A stretch of 64,000 nt of DNA from an uncultured Bacteroidota bacterium (GTDB lineage: Bacteria > Bacteroidota > Bacteroidia > Bacteroidales > F082): NCBI GenBank assembly GCA_900542475.1, contig UQNO01000002.1, positions 94,376 through 158,375 on the forward strand. The letters run 5' to 3'. Position 1 is the first letter of the stretch; each line of letters begins with the position of its first letter. Of this stretch, positions 17,031-26,299 are shown piece by piece. Both the position numbers and the translations under genes were made by a program. The notes under the pieces are model-generated. The model saw only the letters and a list, made by a program, of their open reading frames with translations. It had not been told where the DNA came from and ran no database searches.

Positions 17031-18062
17031 ATGAATACGGATTTCAACTTGGATAAAACAATATTGGAAGCTCTGGTTGAGCTGGAAGATGTTCGCCGCA
17101 ACCAGACATTGTTCGTTACGGACAAGGAAGGCCATTTCATAGGAACGCTCACTGATGGCGACATCCGTCGTTATTTGATTGCCGGTGGGCAGCTTCAGGA
17201 TTCGGTGGGAAAAGCGATTCATAAAGAGGCTATTACCGTCCATGCTGATGACCCGATGCTGCTTTCTAAATTAAAAGAATATCGTAATTCTAATATTAAA
17301 TCTATTCCATGTGTTGACGAAGACGGTAAGATAGTCAGAGTATTTGATTTGATTCATTATAAGTCTCATCTCCCTATCGATGCTGTACTAATGGCAGGAG
17401 GTAAAGGCGAGCGTCTCCGCCCATTGACCGAAAAGACTCCCAAGCCGCTCATCAAAGTAGGGAATAAGTGTATTATTGACTACAATGTTGACCGCCTGAT
17501 AGAATTTGGCGTTGAAAACATCAATGTAACGGTCAATTATCTTGGTGAGCAGTTGGAGGAACACTTTGCCGAGCCGCGAGGCAAGGTTAAGGTGCAGACC
17601 GTTCGCGAACCCCAATACTTGGGTACCATTGGGAGTATCCGTTTTGTGGAGGAGTTCAAGAATGATAATATCTTGGTGATGAATTCAGATCTCTTTACCA
17701 ATATTGACTTTGAGGATTTCTATCTCCATTTCAAGGAGCATGATGCTATGATGAGTGTTGCGTCCATTCCTTACAATGTCAGTATTCCGTTTGGTATATT
17801 GGATTTGAATGGCCGCAATATCAAGGGATTGATTGAGAAACCCAAGTACAACTATTATGCAAACGGGGGCATCTATCTTATCAAGAAAGAAGCTCTCCAG
17901 TATATTCCTGAAGAAATCTTCTTCAATGCCACAGACCTTATCGAGGCATTAATAAAGACTAACCAGACAGTTATTCGCTATCCGCTGAACGGAACGTGGA
18001 TAGATATTGGGCAACATGCTGATTTGGCAAAAGCCCAGGATTTGGTCAAACATTTGAGGTAG
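17031..18062 (+). CDS. ptmE: CBS-domain nucleotidyltransferase, PtmE-like
   Basis: A two-domain protein. Residues ~1-110 form a tandem CBS pair (FVTDKEGHFIGTLTDGDIRR, IPCVDEDGKIVRVFDL); the remainder is a sugar-phosphate nucleotidyltransferase with VLMAGGKGERLRPLTEKTPK. This architecture is that of PtmE, which makes a GDP-glucosamine-type donor for legionaminic acid in Campylobacter. I choose ATG 17031 (MNTDFNLDKTILEAL); ATGs at 17022 and 16977 are possible, the latter overlapping the SDR gene. CBS domains suggest control by an adenine nucleotide. It closes the nonulosonate operon. Confidence 0.82.
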   Translation: MNTDFNLDKTILEALVELEDVRRNQTLFVTDKEGHFIGTLTDGDIRRYLIAGGQLQDSVGKAIHKEAITVHADDPMLLSKLKEYRNSNIKSIPCVDEDGKIVRVFDLIHYKSHLPIDAVLMAGGKGERLRPLTEKTPKPLIKVGNKCIIDYNVDRLIEFGVENINVTVNYLGEQLEEHFAEPRGKVKVQTVREPQYLGTIGSIRFVEEFKNDNILVMNSDLFTNIDFEDFYLHFKEHDAMMSVASIPYNVSIPFGILDLNGRNIKGLIEKPKYNYYANGGIYLIKKEALQYIPEEIFFNATDLIEALIKTNQTVIRYPLNGTWIDIGQHADLAKAQDLVKHLR

Positions 18063-18164
18063 CTTGGCACCAATAATCCCTACCAGAATGTTAAAGATTA
18101 TCATGGTTCTTTAAGCTGTGAGAGGAAAGTTGTAATTTTGCAGAATAATTGAAAAAATATCTGG

Positions 18165-18672
18165 ATGACAGATTATCGTGTTAATATATATGCCCCCAAT
18201 CTGAATAACTTGTTCGAGTTTTTCGACAACAGAGTGGACAGGCAGGTGGTGTCTGATGCAGAAGGTGGTGACTCTTGATAAAACATACGCCAAGGACACG
18301 GTTATTACCGTCCTTTCTTGGGCAGAGACATTGGGATTATTGCAGCTCGGCAGCAAGAAATATTATAATGCGAACAAGGAAGAGGATGAAGAAGACCAGA
18401 ACGATTACCCTTCGCTTGATGATGAGGAGTCGATTCTTTCCGACACGTCACGTTTTGAGCCTGCTGATTTCCGTTATAAGGGGGCGTATCATGTATCGTC
18501 GTAAAGGACCGGCCATATTGGTTATATTGACAGTAAGCATTTTGGTGAGGCCGCTCATATCGAAGAATTCAACGAGAAAACCAAGGGAATGCTGAGAACA
18601 TTGAAAATCAACGAAGATGTTGAGCATCATCCGTTGACTGGCAATGAACAAAAGCGAAAGCTGAAGAAGTAA
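18165..18672 (+). pseudogene. Degenerate gene of unknown family
   Basis: Three pieces appear to be one broken gene. ATG 18165 reads MTDYRVNIYAPNLNNLFEFF and stops at about 18279. From 18256 another frame reads LDKTYAKDTVITVLSWAETL to a TAA at 18502-18504, and after that stop the same frame continues RTGHIGYIDSKHFGEA to HPLTGNEQKRKLKK, ending at 18672. One frameshift and one in-frame stop would explain it. I do not recognise the family. It fills the gap between ptmE and the flippase; bases 18063-18164 hold nothing I can name. Confidence 0.5.
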
Positions 18673-18700
18673 ATTAGAGGTAAATATCAAAGAAAATATT

Positions 18701-20224
18701 ATGCAGAATTCGAAAAGAGTCATTGTTAATACAATAGCACAATATACAAGGACGGTTATCAATATGTTGCTGTCCTTGTACGTGGTACGTATTGTGTTAA
18801 TTACATTAGGAGCGAGTGACTATGGCATCTATTCCGTTGTAGCTGGTGTGACTGCAATGCTGGCATTTATTACCAATGCATTAGTCCAGACCACACAGCG
18901 ATATATGTCTTTTTACCAAGGCCAAAACAACATGGTCAAAATGAAAGAGGTATTTAGCAATAGCGAGTTCTTGCATTTGATTATTGGTGGATTGTTGGTT
19001 GTTGTATTATTGGCCTTGAAACCTCTTCTGTTCAACGGTTTTCTGAGTATTGATGCTGAGCGAATAGATGCGGCAAAATATGTGTATCAAATTGTTATTG
19101 TCACACTTTTTATCACATTTTGCACTGCACCTTTCCGATCTTTATTGATTTCGCATGAGAACATCGTCTATATTTCGATTATTGATGTGTTAGATGGTGT
19201 TCTACGAGTGATAGTTGTGACACTATTGACGTATGTCTCCTTTGACAAATTGGTGATGTACGCTATATTTCTTTTGGGAATACAATTGTTTAACTTTATT
19301 GCTTTTTCATGGTTCTCATTCAAAAAATACGAGGAGTGCATCCTCCCGAGGATTAGTTTGTTCAGCAAGTCTTACTTTAAAGAATTATCGTCTTTTGCCG
19401 GGTGGGTGATTTATGGAACAGGGTGTTACATTTTTAGGAATCAGGGTGTTGCAATTGTAATTAATAAAGTCCTTTCGACAGCTGCTAATGCTGCATACGG
19501 TGTTGGCCAACATATTTCCGTTGCCGTTAGCACGGTATCTGGTTCTCTGATGAATGCTATGATACCGCAGATTGTTAAAGCAGAGGGTGCTGGTAACCGT
19601 ACCAAGATGCTTTCATTGGCAACTGTTCTTTGCAAGTTTTCCTTTTTCCTATTGACGGCTTTGTGCATTCCCTGTGTCTTTGAAATGCCCAACTTGTTGC
19701 AATTGTGGTTAAAAGACGTACCAGACTATACCGTTCTTTTTGCGCGTATGGCCATGATAGCTGCCATGGCAGACACGCTTACCGGGGGACTCCATTATGC
19801 AAATGATGCTGTTGGGAAACTCAAGAATTATCACCTCGTTGTTAGTACACTTAAACTATTAACGCTACCCTTATCTGCTATATTTATGTATATGGGTTAT
19901 GCCCCTATATTAATTGCTGTCTGTTTCGTTGGAACCGAGTTTATAGCAGCATTAGTAAGATTACCTTTCCTACATAAAACAAGCGGATTGATTGTCAGTG
20001 ATTTTATTAAAAGTGTTTTATGCCGCGAACTTATCCCTTTAGTTGTAACAATATCTATTTGTTTTGCTTGTGTGTCCTTTATTGATTGGGAATGGCGTTT
20101 TTTGATAACCTTTTCCGTGAGTATTCTTTTTTATGCGATAGTCATTTGGCTGATAGGTCTTAACCGACAAGAGCGCACAATGATTTCTTCGATGGTTTTC
20201 AAGAAATTACATCAAAAAAAATAA
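18701..20224 (+). CDS. Wzx-like polysaccharide flippase
   Basis: A 507-residue integral membrane protein of the MATE/MOP flippase group with about 12-14 hydrophobic segments spread along its length. The N-terminus RVIVNTIAQYTRTVINMLLS followed by LGASDYGIYSVVAGV is typical of Bacteroidetes Wzx proteins. It would move undecaprenyl-diphosphate-linked repeat units across the inner membrane. It starts a run of assembly genes: glycosyltransferase 11 bases downstream, then the polymerase. Substrate specificity cannot be read from sequence. Confidence 0.85.
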   Translation: MQNSKRVIVNTIAQYTRTVINMLLSLYVVRIVLITLGASDYGIYSVVAGVTAMLAFITNALVQTTQRYMSFYQGQNNMVKMKEVFSNSEFLHLIIGGLLVVVLLALKPLLFNGFLSIDAERIDAAKYVYQIVIVTLFITFCTAPFRSLLISHENIVYISIIDVLDGVLRVIVVTLLTYVSFDKLVMYAIFLLGIQLFNFIAFSWFSFKKYEECILPRISLFSKSYFKELSSFAGWVIYGTGCYIFRNQGVAIVINKVLSTAANAAYGVGQHISVAVSTVSGSLMNAMIPQIVKAEGAGNRTKMLSLATVLCKFSFFLLTALCIPCVFEMPNLLQLWLKDVPDYTVLFARMAMIAAMADTLTGGLHYANDAVGKLKNYHLVVSTLKLLTLPLSAIFMYMGYAPILIAVCFVGTEFIAALVRLPFLHKTSGLIVSDFIKSVLCRELIPLVVTISICFACVSFIDWEWRFLITFSVSILFYAIVIWLIGLNRQERTMISSMVFKKLHQKK

Positions 20225-20235
20225 AAGTAGTATTT

Positions 20236-21495
20236 ATGAGAGTATTATTCATAGCAAGTTCTGCGTATGTACCCGATGACGGGAGAAAGACCGTCACAGG
20301 CTACGATTATATAGTATCTGAGATTGCCCAGAAACTGAGCGAGAAGTGCGACGTTGATCTTTATCTACTGAGGCCGTATCCTCGAAGCCTCAAAGTTGGA
20401 AATGTATCGATTATAGGGCATTCGAATAAGGATTTGTTGAAGTATCTCCAAATTAGAAATTTGTTTGCTTATTGTAAAATAGCACTCAAAGGTAAGAATG
20501 GCATCAAATCCCGCCTAAGGAATATTACTTATTATCTGACCATGCGGGATATTGAGCATCTGATAAAGAAGAACAACTATGATATTGTGCATATTCATGG
20601 AGTCACGTTTATGTGTTTAGTAGCTTCGCTTGCATCAGCAGAATGCAAAGTTCCTTTCTTGTTCACCATGCATGGGCTCATTTCCTACGGTATTCCCAAT
20701 ATCGCCAAGATAGATCAAGAATCCGAGCAGGCTGTTCTAAATATGGTTAGGGACAATGATTTTGTCATTACCACTGTCAGTACAGGTACGAAGATGGTTC
20801 CTTGTAAAGAGAAAGGAATTGACCTTTCCAAGGTCGTTGTTGTGAATAATGCGGTCAAAATAGACAAACAGGCAGATGCAATTTCTTGGGAGGATAAATA
20901 TCCGAAAATTAAAGATAAATATCTGATAATCAGTGTTGGTTCGGTGTCGTTGAGAAAAAACCAAATACAACTTTTGCGAGCCTTTACACTTTTACCGGAA
21001 GATGTCAAAACCAAGACCATGATATTCCTTGCAGGGCAAGATTTGACAAATGGAGTAGTTGCAGATTATGTAGAGAAGAACCAATTGCAAGACAATGTGG
21101 TGATATGCGGATTCCTTTCCAAGAGAGAGTTGGCAGGATTATACAAAGTTGCCAATTACAATGCCCTGTTAAGTATTTCAGAGGGTTTTGGCTTGTCTAT
21201 GATTGAAGCTGCTAAATATGGTATTCCTACGCTGACCTTTGCAGACATAGATGCAATCAAAGATTTACCCACAACAGAAACTATGCTCTTGCTCAATGAG
21301 CGGACAGATGAAGCGGTGGCTAAAGGTTTGATAAAAATGTTCTCTACTGAATGGAACAAAGAGACTATCATCAAGTCGGTTGAGCGATTTAATGAAAACA
21401 TCTATTTCCAGTATTTGGATGTTTATAATCAGATTATTAAGAACAAAACCAATTTGGTTAAGCCCAAGGTTGTTCTTGAGGCTTTAGGATTGTAG
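20236..21495 (+). CDS. Glycosyltransferase family 4
   Basis: A 419-residue GT-B glycosyltransferase. The C-terminal half begins ISVGSVSLRKNQIQLLRAF, the usual GT4 donor-domain opening, and carries the E-x7-E motif in SEGFGLSMIEAAKYGIP near residue 315. The N-terminal half contains YDIVHIHGVTF. It is soluble or peripheral and would add one sugar of the repeat unit on the cytoplasmic face. It ends three bases before the polymerase gene. Donor and acceptor are unknown. Confidence 0.88.
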   Translation: MRVLFIASSAYVPDDGRKTVTGYDYIVSEIAQKLSEKCDVDLYLLRPYPRSLKVGNVSIIGHSNKDLLKYLQIRNLFAYCKIALKGKNGIKSRLRNITYYLTMRDIEHLIKKNNYDIVHIHGVTFMCLVASLASAECKVPFLFTMHGLISYGIPNIAKIDQESEQAVLNMVRDNDFVITTVSTGTKMVPCKEKGIDLSKVVVVNNAVKIDKQADAISWEDKYPKIKDKYLIISVGSVSLRKNQIQLLRAFTLLPEDVKTKTMIFLAGQDLTNGVVADYVEKNQLQDNVVICGFLSKRELAGLYKVANYNALLSISEGFGLSMIEAAKYGIPTLTFADIDAIKDLPTTETMLLLNERTDEAVAKGLIKMFSTEWNKETIIKSVERFNENIYFQYLDVYNQIIKNKTNLVKPKVVLEALGL

Positions 21496-21498
21496 TGT

Positions 21499-22695
21499 AT
21501 GGCAAGTATAATTAATGATAGAACGCGTTCGAAAGATGCATTTGGGTGGTCTTTTTTCTTTCCTGTTTCTTTTCTATTGGTACAGTATGGATACGGCTTT
21601 GGAACACCGATGCTTACCTATTGTTTGTTGTTCGCAGGTTATTGTGTTATTAGATATCAGGAGTTGCCTGTTTTCAAGCCATTGTCAATATATACTTTGT
21701 GGTATGTTATTATACTACTCAGCACGGTTTTATATTTTGGACATTCTGCCGATAGAGCGTATTGGATGCATTTGATACAGATTTTGGTATGTGGCTATTG
21801 TGTTGCCATTATTGCGAAACATTTAAACATTGATTCTCTATATAGGTGTTGGAAAGTTTTAGGTTTAATCGTATGCGTCGTTGTCTTTTATCAGTTCTTT
21901 CAAATATATGTTTTGCATCAAACGATTTTGCCTATACGTTTAATGCCGGTAAGTAGCGAATCTTTAAGATTAAATGAAAATTGGACAAATCCTTCTTATA
22001 GACCGGTGGCTTTCTTTACGGAGCCATCAATGGTGGTGAGTTTCCTTGCGCCGGTTTTACTTTTTGCTCAACAAAAGAAGGATTTGCTGGTCGCAGCCAT
22101 TGTTTCTATAGCTATTTTGTTTTCGGGTAGTACATCTGGTATAGTTGCATTGGGTGTTTTGTGGGGATTATTTATATTTAATTATAAATTATCGAGGTCT
22201 TCTAAAATATTAATAATTCTACTTTTTGTAGTGGCTGTATTTGCTTTTTTAAATCTTCCATATTTTCGAGATTCGTTAGAAAAAATCAATTATGAATTGA
22301 GTGGTGAAAGTTCTAATATGAACACGAGAATGTTGAGAGGATGGTTTATATATGCTGTTCTTGATACGCGATCTCAACTATTAGGTATTAGTGATTATGA
22401 TATAGCATCTTTCATATATGGAAATGCAAGTGAGTTTACTTGGCAAACAGGGTATGAAGATAATTTTTATTTGAATACTGCACAGCGTATATTCATTCAA
22501 ACAGGAGCAGTGGGAGCAGTCCTATATGTTTGGATGCTGATTAGATTATGGAAGTCCACAGACAAAATAGTACATCCTTATTTGGCTTTTGTGATTGTTT
22601 CCATGTTCTTTGGGTCGGAGTTTTATATCAGTGGATTGTTTGTAATGCAATTTATTGTACTTCTCGCTTATTTAAAGCCGAGCAAGGAACAGTGA
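21499..22695 (+). CDS. Wzy-like O-antigen polymerase/ligase family protein
   Basis: A 398-residue membrane protein with about ten hydrophobic segments and a large periplasmic loop around residues 240-310 (ELSGESSNMNTRMLRGWFIY and on), the architecture of Wzy/O-antigen ligase proteins. The arginine-bearing segment RMLRGW in the loop is common in this group. It lies between two glycosyltransferase-type genes. It would join repeat units in the periplasm. Sequence conservation in Wzy is low, so the call rests on topology and context. Confidence 0.75.
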   Translation: MASIINDRTRSKDAFGWSFFFPVSFLLVQYGYGFGTPMLTYCLLFAGYCVIRYQELPVFKPLSIYTLWYVIILLSTVLYFGHSADRAYWMHLIQILVCGYCVAIIAKHLNIDSLYRCWKVLGLIVCVVVFYQFFQIYVLHQTILPIRLMPVSSESLRLNENWTNPSYRPVAFFTEPSMVVSFLAPVLLFAQQKKDLLVAAIVSIAILFSGSTSGIVALGVLWGLFIFNYKLSRSSKILIILLFVVAVFAFLNLPYFRDSLEKINYELSGESSNMNTRMLRGWFIYAVLDTRSQLLGISDYDIASFIYGNASEFTWQTGYEDNFYLNTAQRIFIQTGAVGAVLYVWMLIRLWKSTDKIVHPYLAFVIVSMFFGSEFYISGLFVMQFIVLLAYLKPSKEQ

Positions 22696-22716
22696 AATTA
22701 AATAAACGAGGCTGTT

Positions 22717-23880
22717 ATGTTCAAGAGATTCATCAATAAGTTTTTCACATTAGAGAAAGGTTTCTATCAGAAATCGGTTGACTGCTACTTTGATAGAGAT
22801 ATAGAGAAAGATATTGGGTTTTTCCAAAGGCTTCACCCCCGAAACGATTTTAGCCGAAGTATCGCCCAGCATAAATGTCAGACCTATCACTGCAAGAAGA
22901 ATGTGTTCTTGCTGAACTGCATGGCTGTTTTTATGACACCTGTTGTTCTGTTAATGTTAATCATGAAGAAGCGACCACTTGTAGTGGATGACCGAACAAC
23001 AGTGGTTTGCTATAAATGTTTTAATACACCTGGTTCTTTGCCTTTGGCCTTGTCAGACAAAAACATCAGTTACATTAGCAGCAGTGTTGATACCCCCTCG
23101 TTTTTAAGAAAGGCTGACATCCCTTTTCTTTTTAGATTCTTCTTTAGGAGCTTCTTTCATTCATTCTTGTCTTTTAGAGTAATGTTGAAAGTGGCCAAAT
23201 ACAGGGCTATTCTTGATTCTTTCAGCCATTTGGAGGCCATTGCAATAACAGGCGAGTTCACGGATACCTCGTCGGTCATGACCCAGTATTGTCACGAGAG
23301 GGGCATCAAGCACTATAATTTTATGCAAGGGGAGGCGTTCGGTTCTCCGCGAGTGTCTTTCTTCCGTTTCGATAAATGCTTTGTCTGGGATCAGCATTAT
23401 GTGGATATGTTTACCTCATTAGGAGCTCCTTCTGAACAGTTTGTAGTCTCACTCCCACGGTGCCTACAGAAAATTAAAAACGACGGACTTGAAAAGACGA
23501 TTGACTATACCTATTATTTGGGAGGAGATGCCGACGAAGAACTGTCCGTTATCAAAAAAGCATTAGATACCCTTGTTTCCAAAGGATATGTATGTGAAGT
23601 AAGACCGCACCCAAAATGGTCTAATATGGAAACCATAAGGAAAGAGTTTTGCGGTATCTCAATACAAGATGCCACTGCTGTTAACATAGACAAGTCTATT
23701 TTGCAGACCAAAAACGCCATCAGTCTTTATTCCACCGTTTTGCTACAGGCTTTCTTCAACGACGTGAACGTAGTAATTGATGATCTGTCAAGTCCCGATA
23801 AATACAATATGCTTGAAAAGTATCAATACATCATGTTAGACAAACCCCATGAATTATTGTCTGAAATAACGAACAATTGA
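22717..23880 (+). CDS. Putative nonulosonate (sialyltransferase-like) glycosyltransferase
   Basis: A 387-residue protein, not a clear member of a common GT family by eye. Near residue 295 it has CEVRPHPKW, and near residue 334 ISLYSTVLLQAF; an HP motif followed by an S/T-rich motif is the pattern of bacterial sialyltransferases that use CMP donors (for example GT38, GT52 and GT80). An earlier segment AITGEFTDTSSVMTQYC could be the acceptor side. As the cluster makes a CMP-nonulosonate, this is the best candidate for its transferase. One hydrophobic stretch near residue 65-80 suggests membrane association. Function is inferred. Confidence 0.6.
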   Translation: MFKRFINKFFTLEKGFYQKSVDCYFDRDIEKDIGFFQRLHPRNDFSRSIAQHKCQTYHCKKNVFLLNCMAVFMTPVVLLMLIMKKRPLVVDDRTTVVCYKCFNTPGSLPLALSDKNISYISSSVDTPSFLRKADIPFLFRFFFRSFFHSFLSFRVMLKVAKYRAILDSFSHLEAIAITGEFTDTSSVMTQYCHERGIKHYNFMQGEAFGSPRVSFFRFDKCFVWDQHYVDMFTSLGAPSEQFVVSLPRCLQKIKNDGLEKTIDYTYYLGGDADEELSVIKKALDTLVSKGYVCEVRPHPKWSNMETIRKEFCGISIQDATAVNIDKSILQTKNAISLYSTVLLQAFFNDVNVVIDDLSSPDKYNMLEKYQYIMLDKPHELLSEITNN

Positions 23881-23891
23881 AACAATTAAAT

Positions 23892-24539
23892 ATGAGAGAT
23901 GTAGCAATATATGGTGCAGGCGGCTTTGGCCGCGAGGTGGCCTGCATTTTGGAGAAGATTAACGAGGTTGAACCCACCTGGAACTTGGTTGGCTTCTTTG
24001 ATGATACCCCAGACCTAAAAGGTCAGATGATTTCACACTATGCACCTTGTTTGGGCGGAATCAACGAACTGAATGCCTACGACAAAGAGATAGGTGTGGC
24101 CGTCGCCATCGGGAGTCCCAAGACGGTGGAGAAAATGGTGGGCAACATCACCAACCCTAATGTCTGGTTCCCCAACATCATCCATCCCAACTTCGTAATC
24201 GCTGATGAAAAGACCTTTACCATTGGCAAAGGCAATATCATTCAATGCGACTGCAAGGTGAGTTGTGATGTGACTATAGGCGACTTCAATGTGTTGAACG
24301 GAAATACCGCTATGGGACATGATGTGAATGTGGGTTCGTATAATGTGTTTATGCCCTCCGCACGTATATCCGGCCAGACCAGGATGGGGGACAAGAATTT
24401 CTTCGGTGTTGGATGCATCGTACTGCAACAGATGAAGATTGGTAACGAGATAAGGCTTGGTGCAGGCAGTGTACTGATGACCAAACCCAAAGATGGATTT
24501 CTCTATATGGGAAACCCCGCAAAGAAGACCGTATTATAA
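23892..24539 (+). CDS. NeuD/PglD-like left-handed beta-helix acetyltransferase
   Basis: A 215-residue acyltransferase starting at ATG 23892 (MRDVAIYGAGGFGREVACIL); the preceding TTG frame overlaps the upstream stop and is not preferred. The N-terminal nucleotide-sugar domain is followed by hexapeptide repeats (IGKGNIIQCDCKVSCDVTIG, LGAGSVLMTKP) and GNPAKK. This is the second such enzyme in the locus. It could O-acetylate the nonulosonic acid or N-acetylate the 4-amino sugar made by the DegT enzyme at 40.9 kb. Substrate undecided. Confidence 0.8.
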   Translation: MRDVAIYGAGGFGREVACILEKINEVEPTWNLVGFFDDTPDLKGQMISHYAPCLGGINELNAYDKEIGVAVAIGSPKTVEKMVGNITNPNVWFPNIIHPNFVIADEKTFTIGKGNIIQCDCKVSCDVTIGDFNVLNGNTAMGHDVNVGSYNVFMPSARISGQTRMGDKNFFGVGCIVLQQMKIGNEIRLGAGSVLMTKPKDGFLYMGNPAKKTVL

Positions 24540-24560
24540 ATTTTAAAATAGAAATGTGTT

Positions 24561-24791
24561 ATGGAAATTAAAGAGTTTATCCAGAATTTTGCAGATCAGT
24601 TTGAAGATACTGATGCCAGTGTGTTTGCCCCTGAGACCGTGTTCCATGATTTGGACGAGTGGAGTTCGCTGGTGGGTCTGTCACTCATTGCTATGATTGA
24701 TGACGAATATGATGTGACCATCAAGGGCGACGAACTGAGAGCCTCCAAGACTATCAACGATGTGTTTGAACTGGTAAAGAGCAAGAAGTAA
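24561..24791 (+). CDS. Acyl carrier protein
   Basis: A 76-residue, strongly acidic ACP. The phosphopantetheine serine lies in FHDLDEWSSLVGLSLIAMID; the usual DSL is SSL here, but the serine and following leucine are kept. It is not the housekeeping acpP and opens the acyl-building module. Its stop overlaps the next start as TAATG. It would carry an acyl intermediate for the two SDRs and the KAS III-like enzyme downstream. Confidence 0.85.
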   Translation: MEIKEFIQNFADQFEDTDASVFAPETVFHDLDEWSSLVGLSLIAMIDDEYDVTIKGDELRASKTINDVFELVKSKK

Positions 24792-25546
24792 TGTACAATC
24801 CGTTTACCCTTGAGGGAAAAACCATCCTTGTGACCGGTGCCGGCGGCGGCATCGGTCGCGCAACGGCTACCACGTGTAGCAAAATGGGAGCAACGCTAGT
24901 CGTGACAGACATCAATGCAGAAACACTGCCTGAAACACTCTCGCTGCTGGAAACAGAAGGTAAGCGCAAACACCTGATGTTTACTGCGGACCTAACCAAC
25001 GACGAGGCGTTGGACAAGATGGTGGCTGAAATGCCTCTGCTTGATGGCATTGTTTGCAATGCGGGTATCTCCAAAGTGTTGCCCATTCAGTTCTTGAATG
25101 CAGATGACATGAATCGTATCATGGCCATCAACGCCCTTGCGCCCATGTATATGACGCAGCGCCTCTACAAGAAGAAGCGCATCAACAAAGGTGGTTCCAT
25201 TGTCTTTACAACTTCCATCAGTGGTGTGAGCATGGTTTCAATGGGCGGCGTGATGTATGCTGTCTCGAAAAATGCCTTGGATGCCTTTATGCGCAATGCC
25301 GCCTTGGAGTTTGCAGCCCGCAATATCCGCGTGAACAGCGTGAATCCCAGCCGTGTGAAGACACCTCTTCTTCAGAACAGCGTCTATTCTGAAGAAGAGG
25401 TTGCCAAGGATATGCAGACCTATCCGTTAAAACGCTATGCAGAACCGGAAGAAATAGCCAACTGCATGGTGTTCTTGCTTTCTGATGCCTCTTCGTATAT
25501 CACTGGCCATGCACTAATTGTGGATGGTGGAAAAACATTGAATTAA
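24791..25546 (+). CDS. Short-chain dehydrogenase, FabG-like (first of two)
   Basis: A 251-residue classical SDR with ILVTGAGGGIGRATATTC as the cofactor loop, CNAGISK near residue 87, and the active-site pattern of serine in TTSISGVS and YAVSKNALDAF near 155-165. It ends with SYITGHALIVDGGKTLN. The start overlaps the ACP stop. Next to an ACP, a ketoreductase role on an acyl-ACP intermediate is likely, though sugar oxidoreductases look the same at this level. Confidence 0.82.
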   Translation: MYNPFTLEGKTILVTGAGGGIGRATATTCSKMGATLVVTDINAETLPETLSLLETEGKRKHLMFTADLTNDEALDKMVAEMPLLDGIVCNAGISKVLPIQFLNADDMNRIMAINALAPMYMTQRLYKKKRINKGGSIVFTTSISGVSMVSMGGVMYAVSKNALDAFMRNAALEFAARNIRVNSVNPSRVKTPLLQNSVYSEEEVAKDMQTYPLKRYAEPEEIANCMVFLLSDASSYITGHALIVDGGKTLN

Positions 25547-25550
25547 TTAT

Positions 25551-26276
25551 ATGAACGTAATTATCACCGGCAGCAATCGTGGTATAGGCAAAGCCATGGT
25601 GGAAGCCTTTGCGGCATCAGGAGCCAATATTTGGGCTTGTACCCGTAAATCGACGCCTGAACATGAAACTTGGCTGAAAGAAACAGCAAACAAAGCCAAC
25701 GTTTGGATTAAGCCCGTCTATTTTGAATTGACGGATAAAGATGCGATCAACAACGGTATACAGTCAATTATTGATGAAGGTCAGAGCATAGATATACTGG
25801 TGAACAATGCAGGTGTTTCCACGGTCGGACTATTAAGTATGAGCAAGGTGGAAGACATTGAAAACCTCTTTGCCGTGAACTACTTTGCCATGCTTCGCAT
25901 CATCCAGAAGGTTTCTAAACGGATGGCACGACAGAAGAAAGGCGTAATCATCAATATGGGTTCCATTGCCGGTATTGAACCGCAAGCAGGAAAGATAGCC
26001 TACGGTAGCAGCAAGGCTGCGATTATACTGATGACACAATGCTTGGCCAAAGAACTTGGTCCTATGGGAATCCGTGTGAATGCCATTGCACCGGGACCCA
26101 TTGAAACGGAAATGATACATCAGTACAATGATGAGATGTTAACTAAACTTGCTGCTGAATCAGCATTACGTCGTTTGGGCAAAAAAGAGGAAATAGCACA
26201 GGTGGCGGTGTTCTTGGCATCTGAACAGGCTTCATACATCAATGGCGAAATAATTAAAGTTGACGGAGGAAGGTGA
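25551..26276 (+). CDS. Short-chain dehydrogenase, FabG-like (second of two)
   Basis: A 241-residue SDR with IITGSNRGIGKAMVEAF, VNNAGVSTVG, serine in INMGSIAGIEP and YGSSKAAIILMTQCLAKELG as catalytic region, ending in SYINGEIIKVDGGR. It follows the first SDR by four bases. The residue patterns fit 3-oxoacyl-ACP reductases well. Having two different SDRs side by side suggests two reduction steps, or one reduction and one oxidation, on the same intermediate. Confidence 0.82.
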   Translation: MNVIITGSNRGIGKAMVEAFAASGANIWACTRKSTPEHETWLKETANKANVWIKPVYFELTDKDAINNGIQSIIDEGQSIDILVNNAGVSTVGLLSMSKVEDIENLFAVNYFAMLRIIQKVSKRMARQKKGVIINMGSIAGIEPQAGKIAYGSSKAAIILMTQCLAKELGPMGIRVNAIAPGPIETEMIHQYNDEMLTKLAAESALRRLGKKEEIAQVAVFLASEQASYINGEIIKVDGGR

Positions 26277-26299
26277 ATCGAATTGATAATTGATAATTT

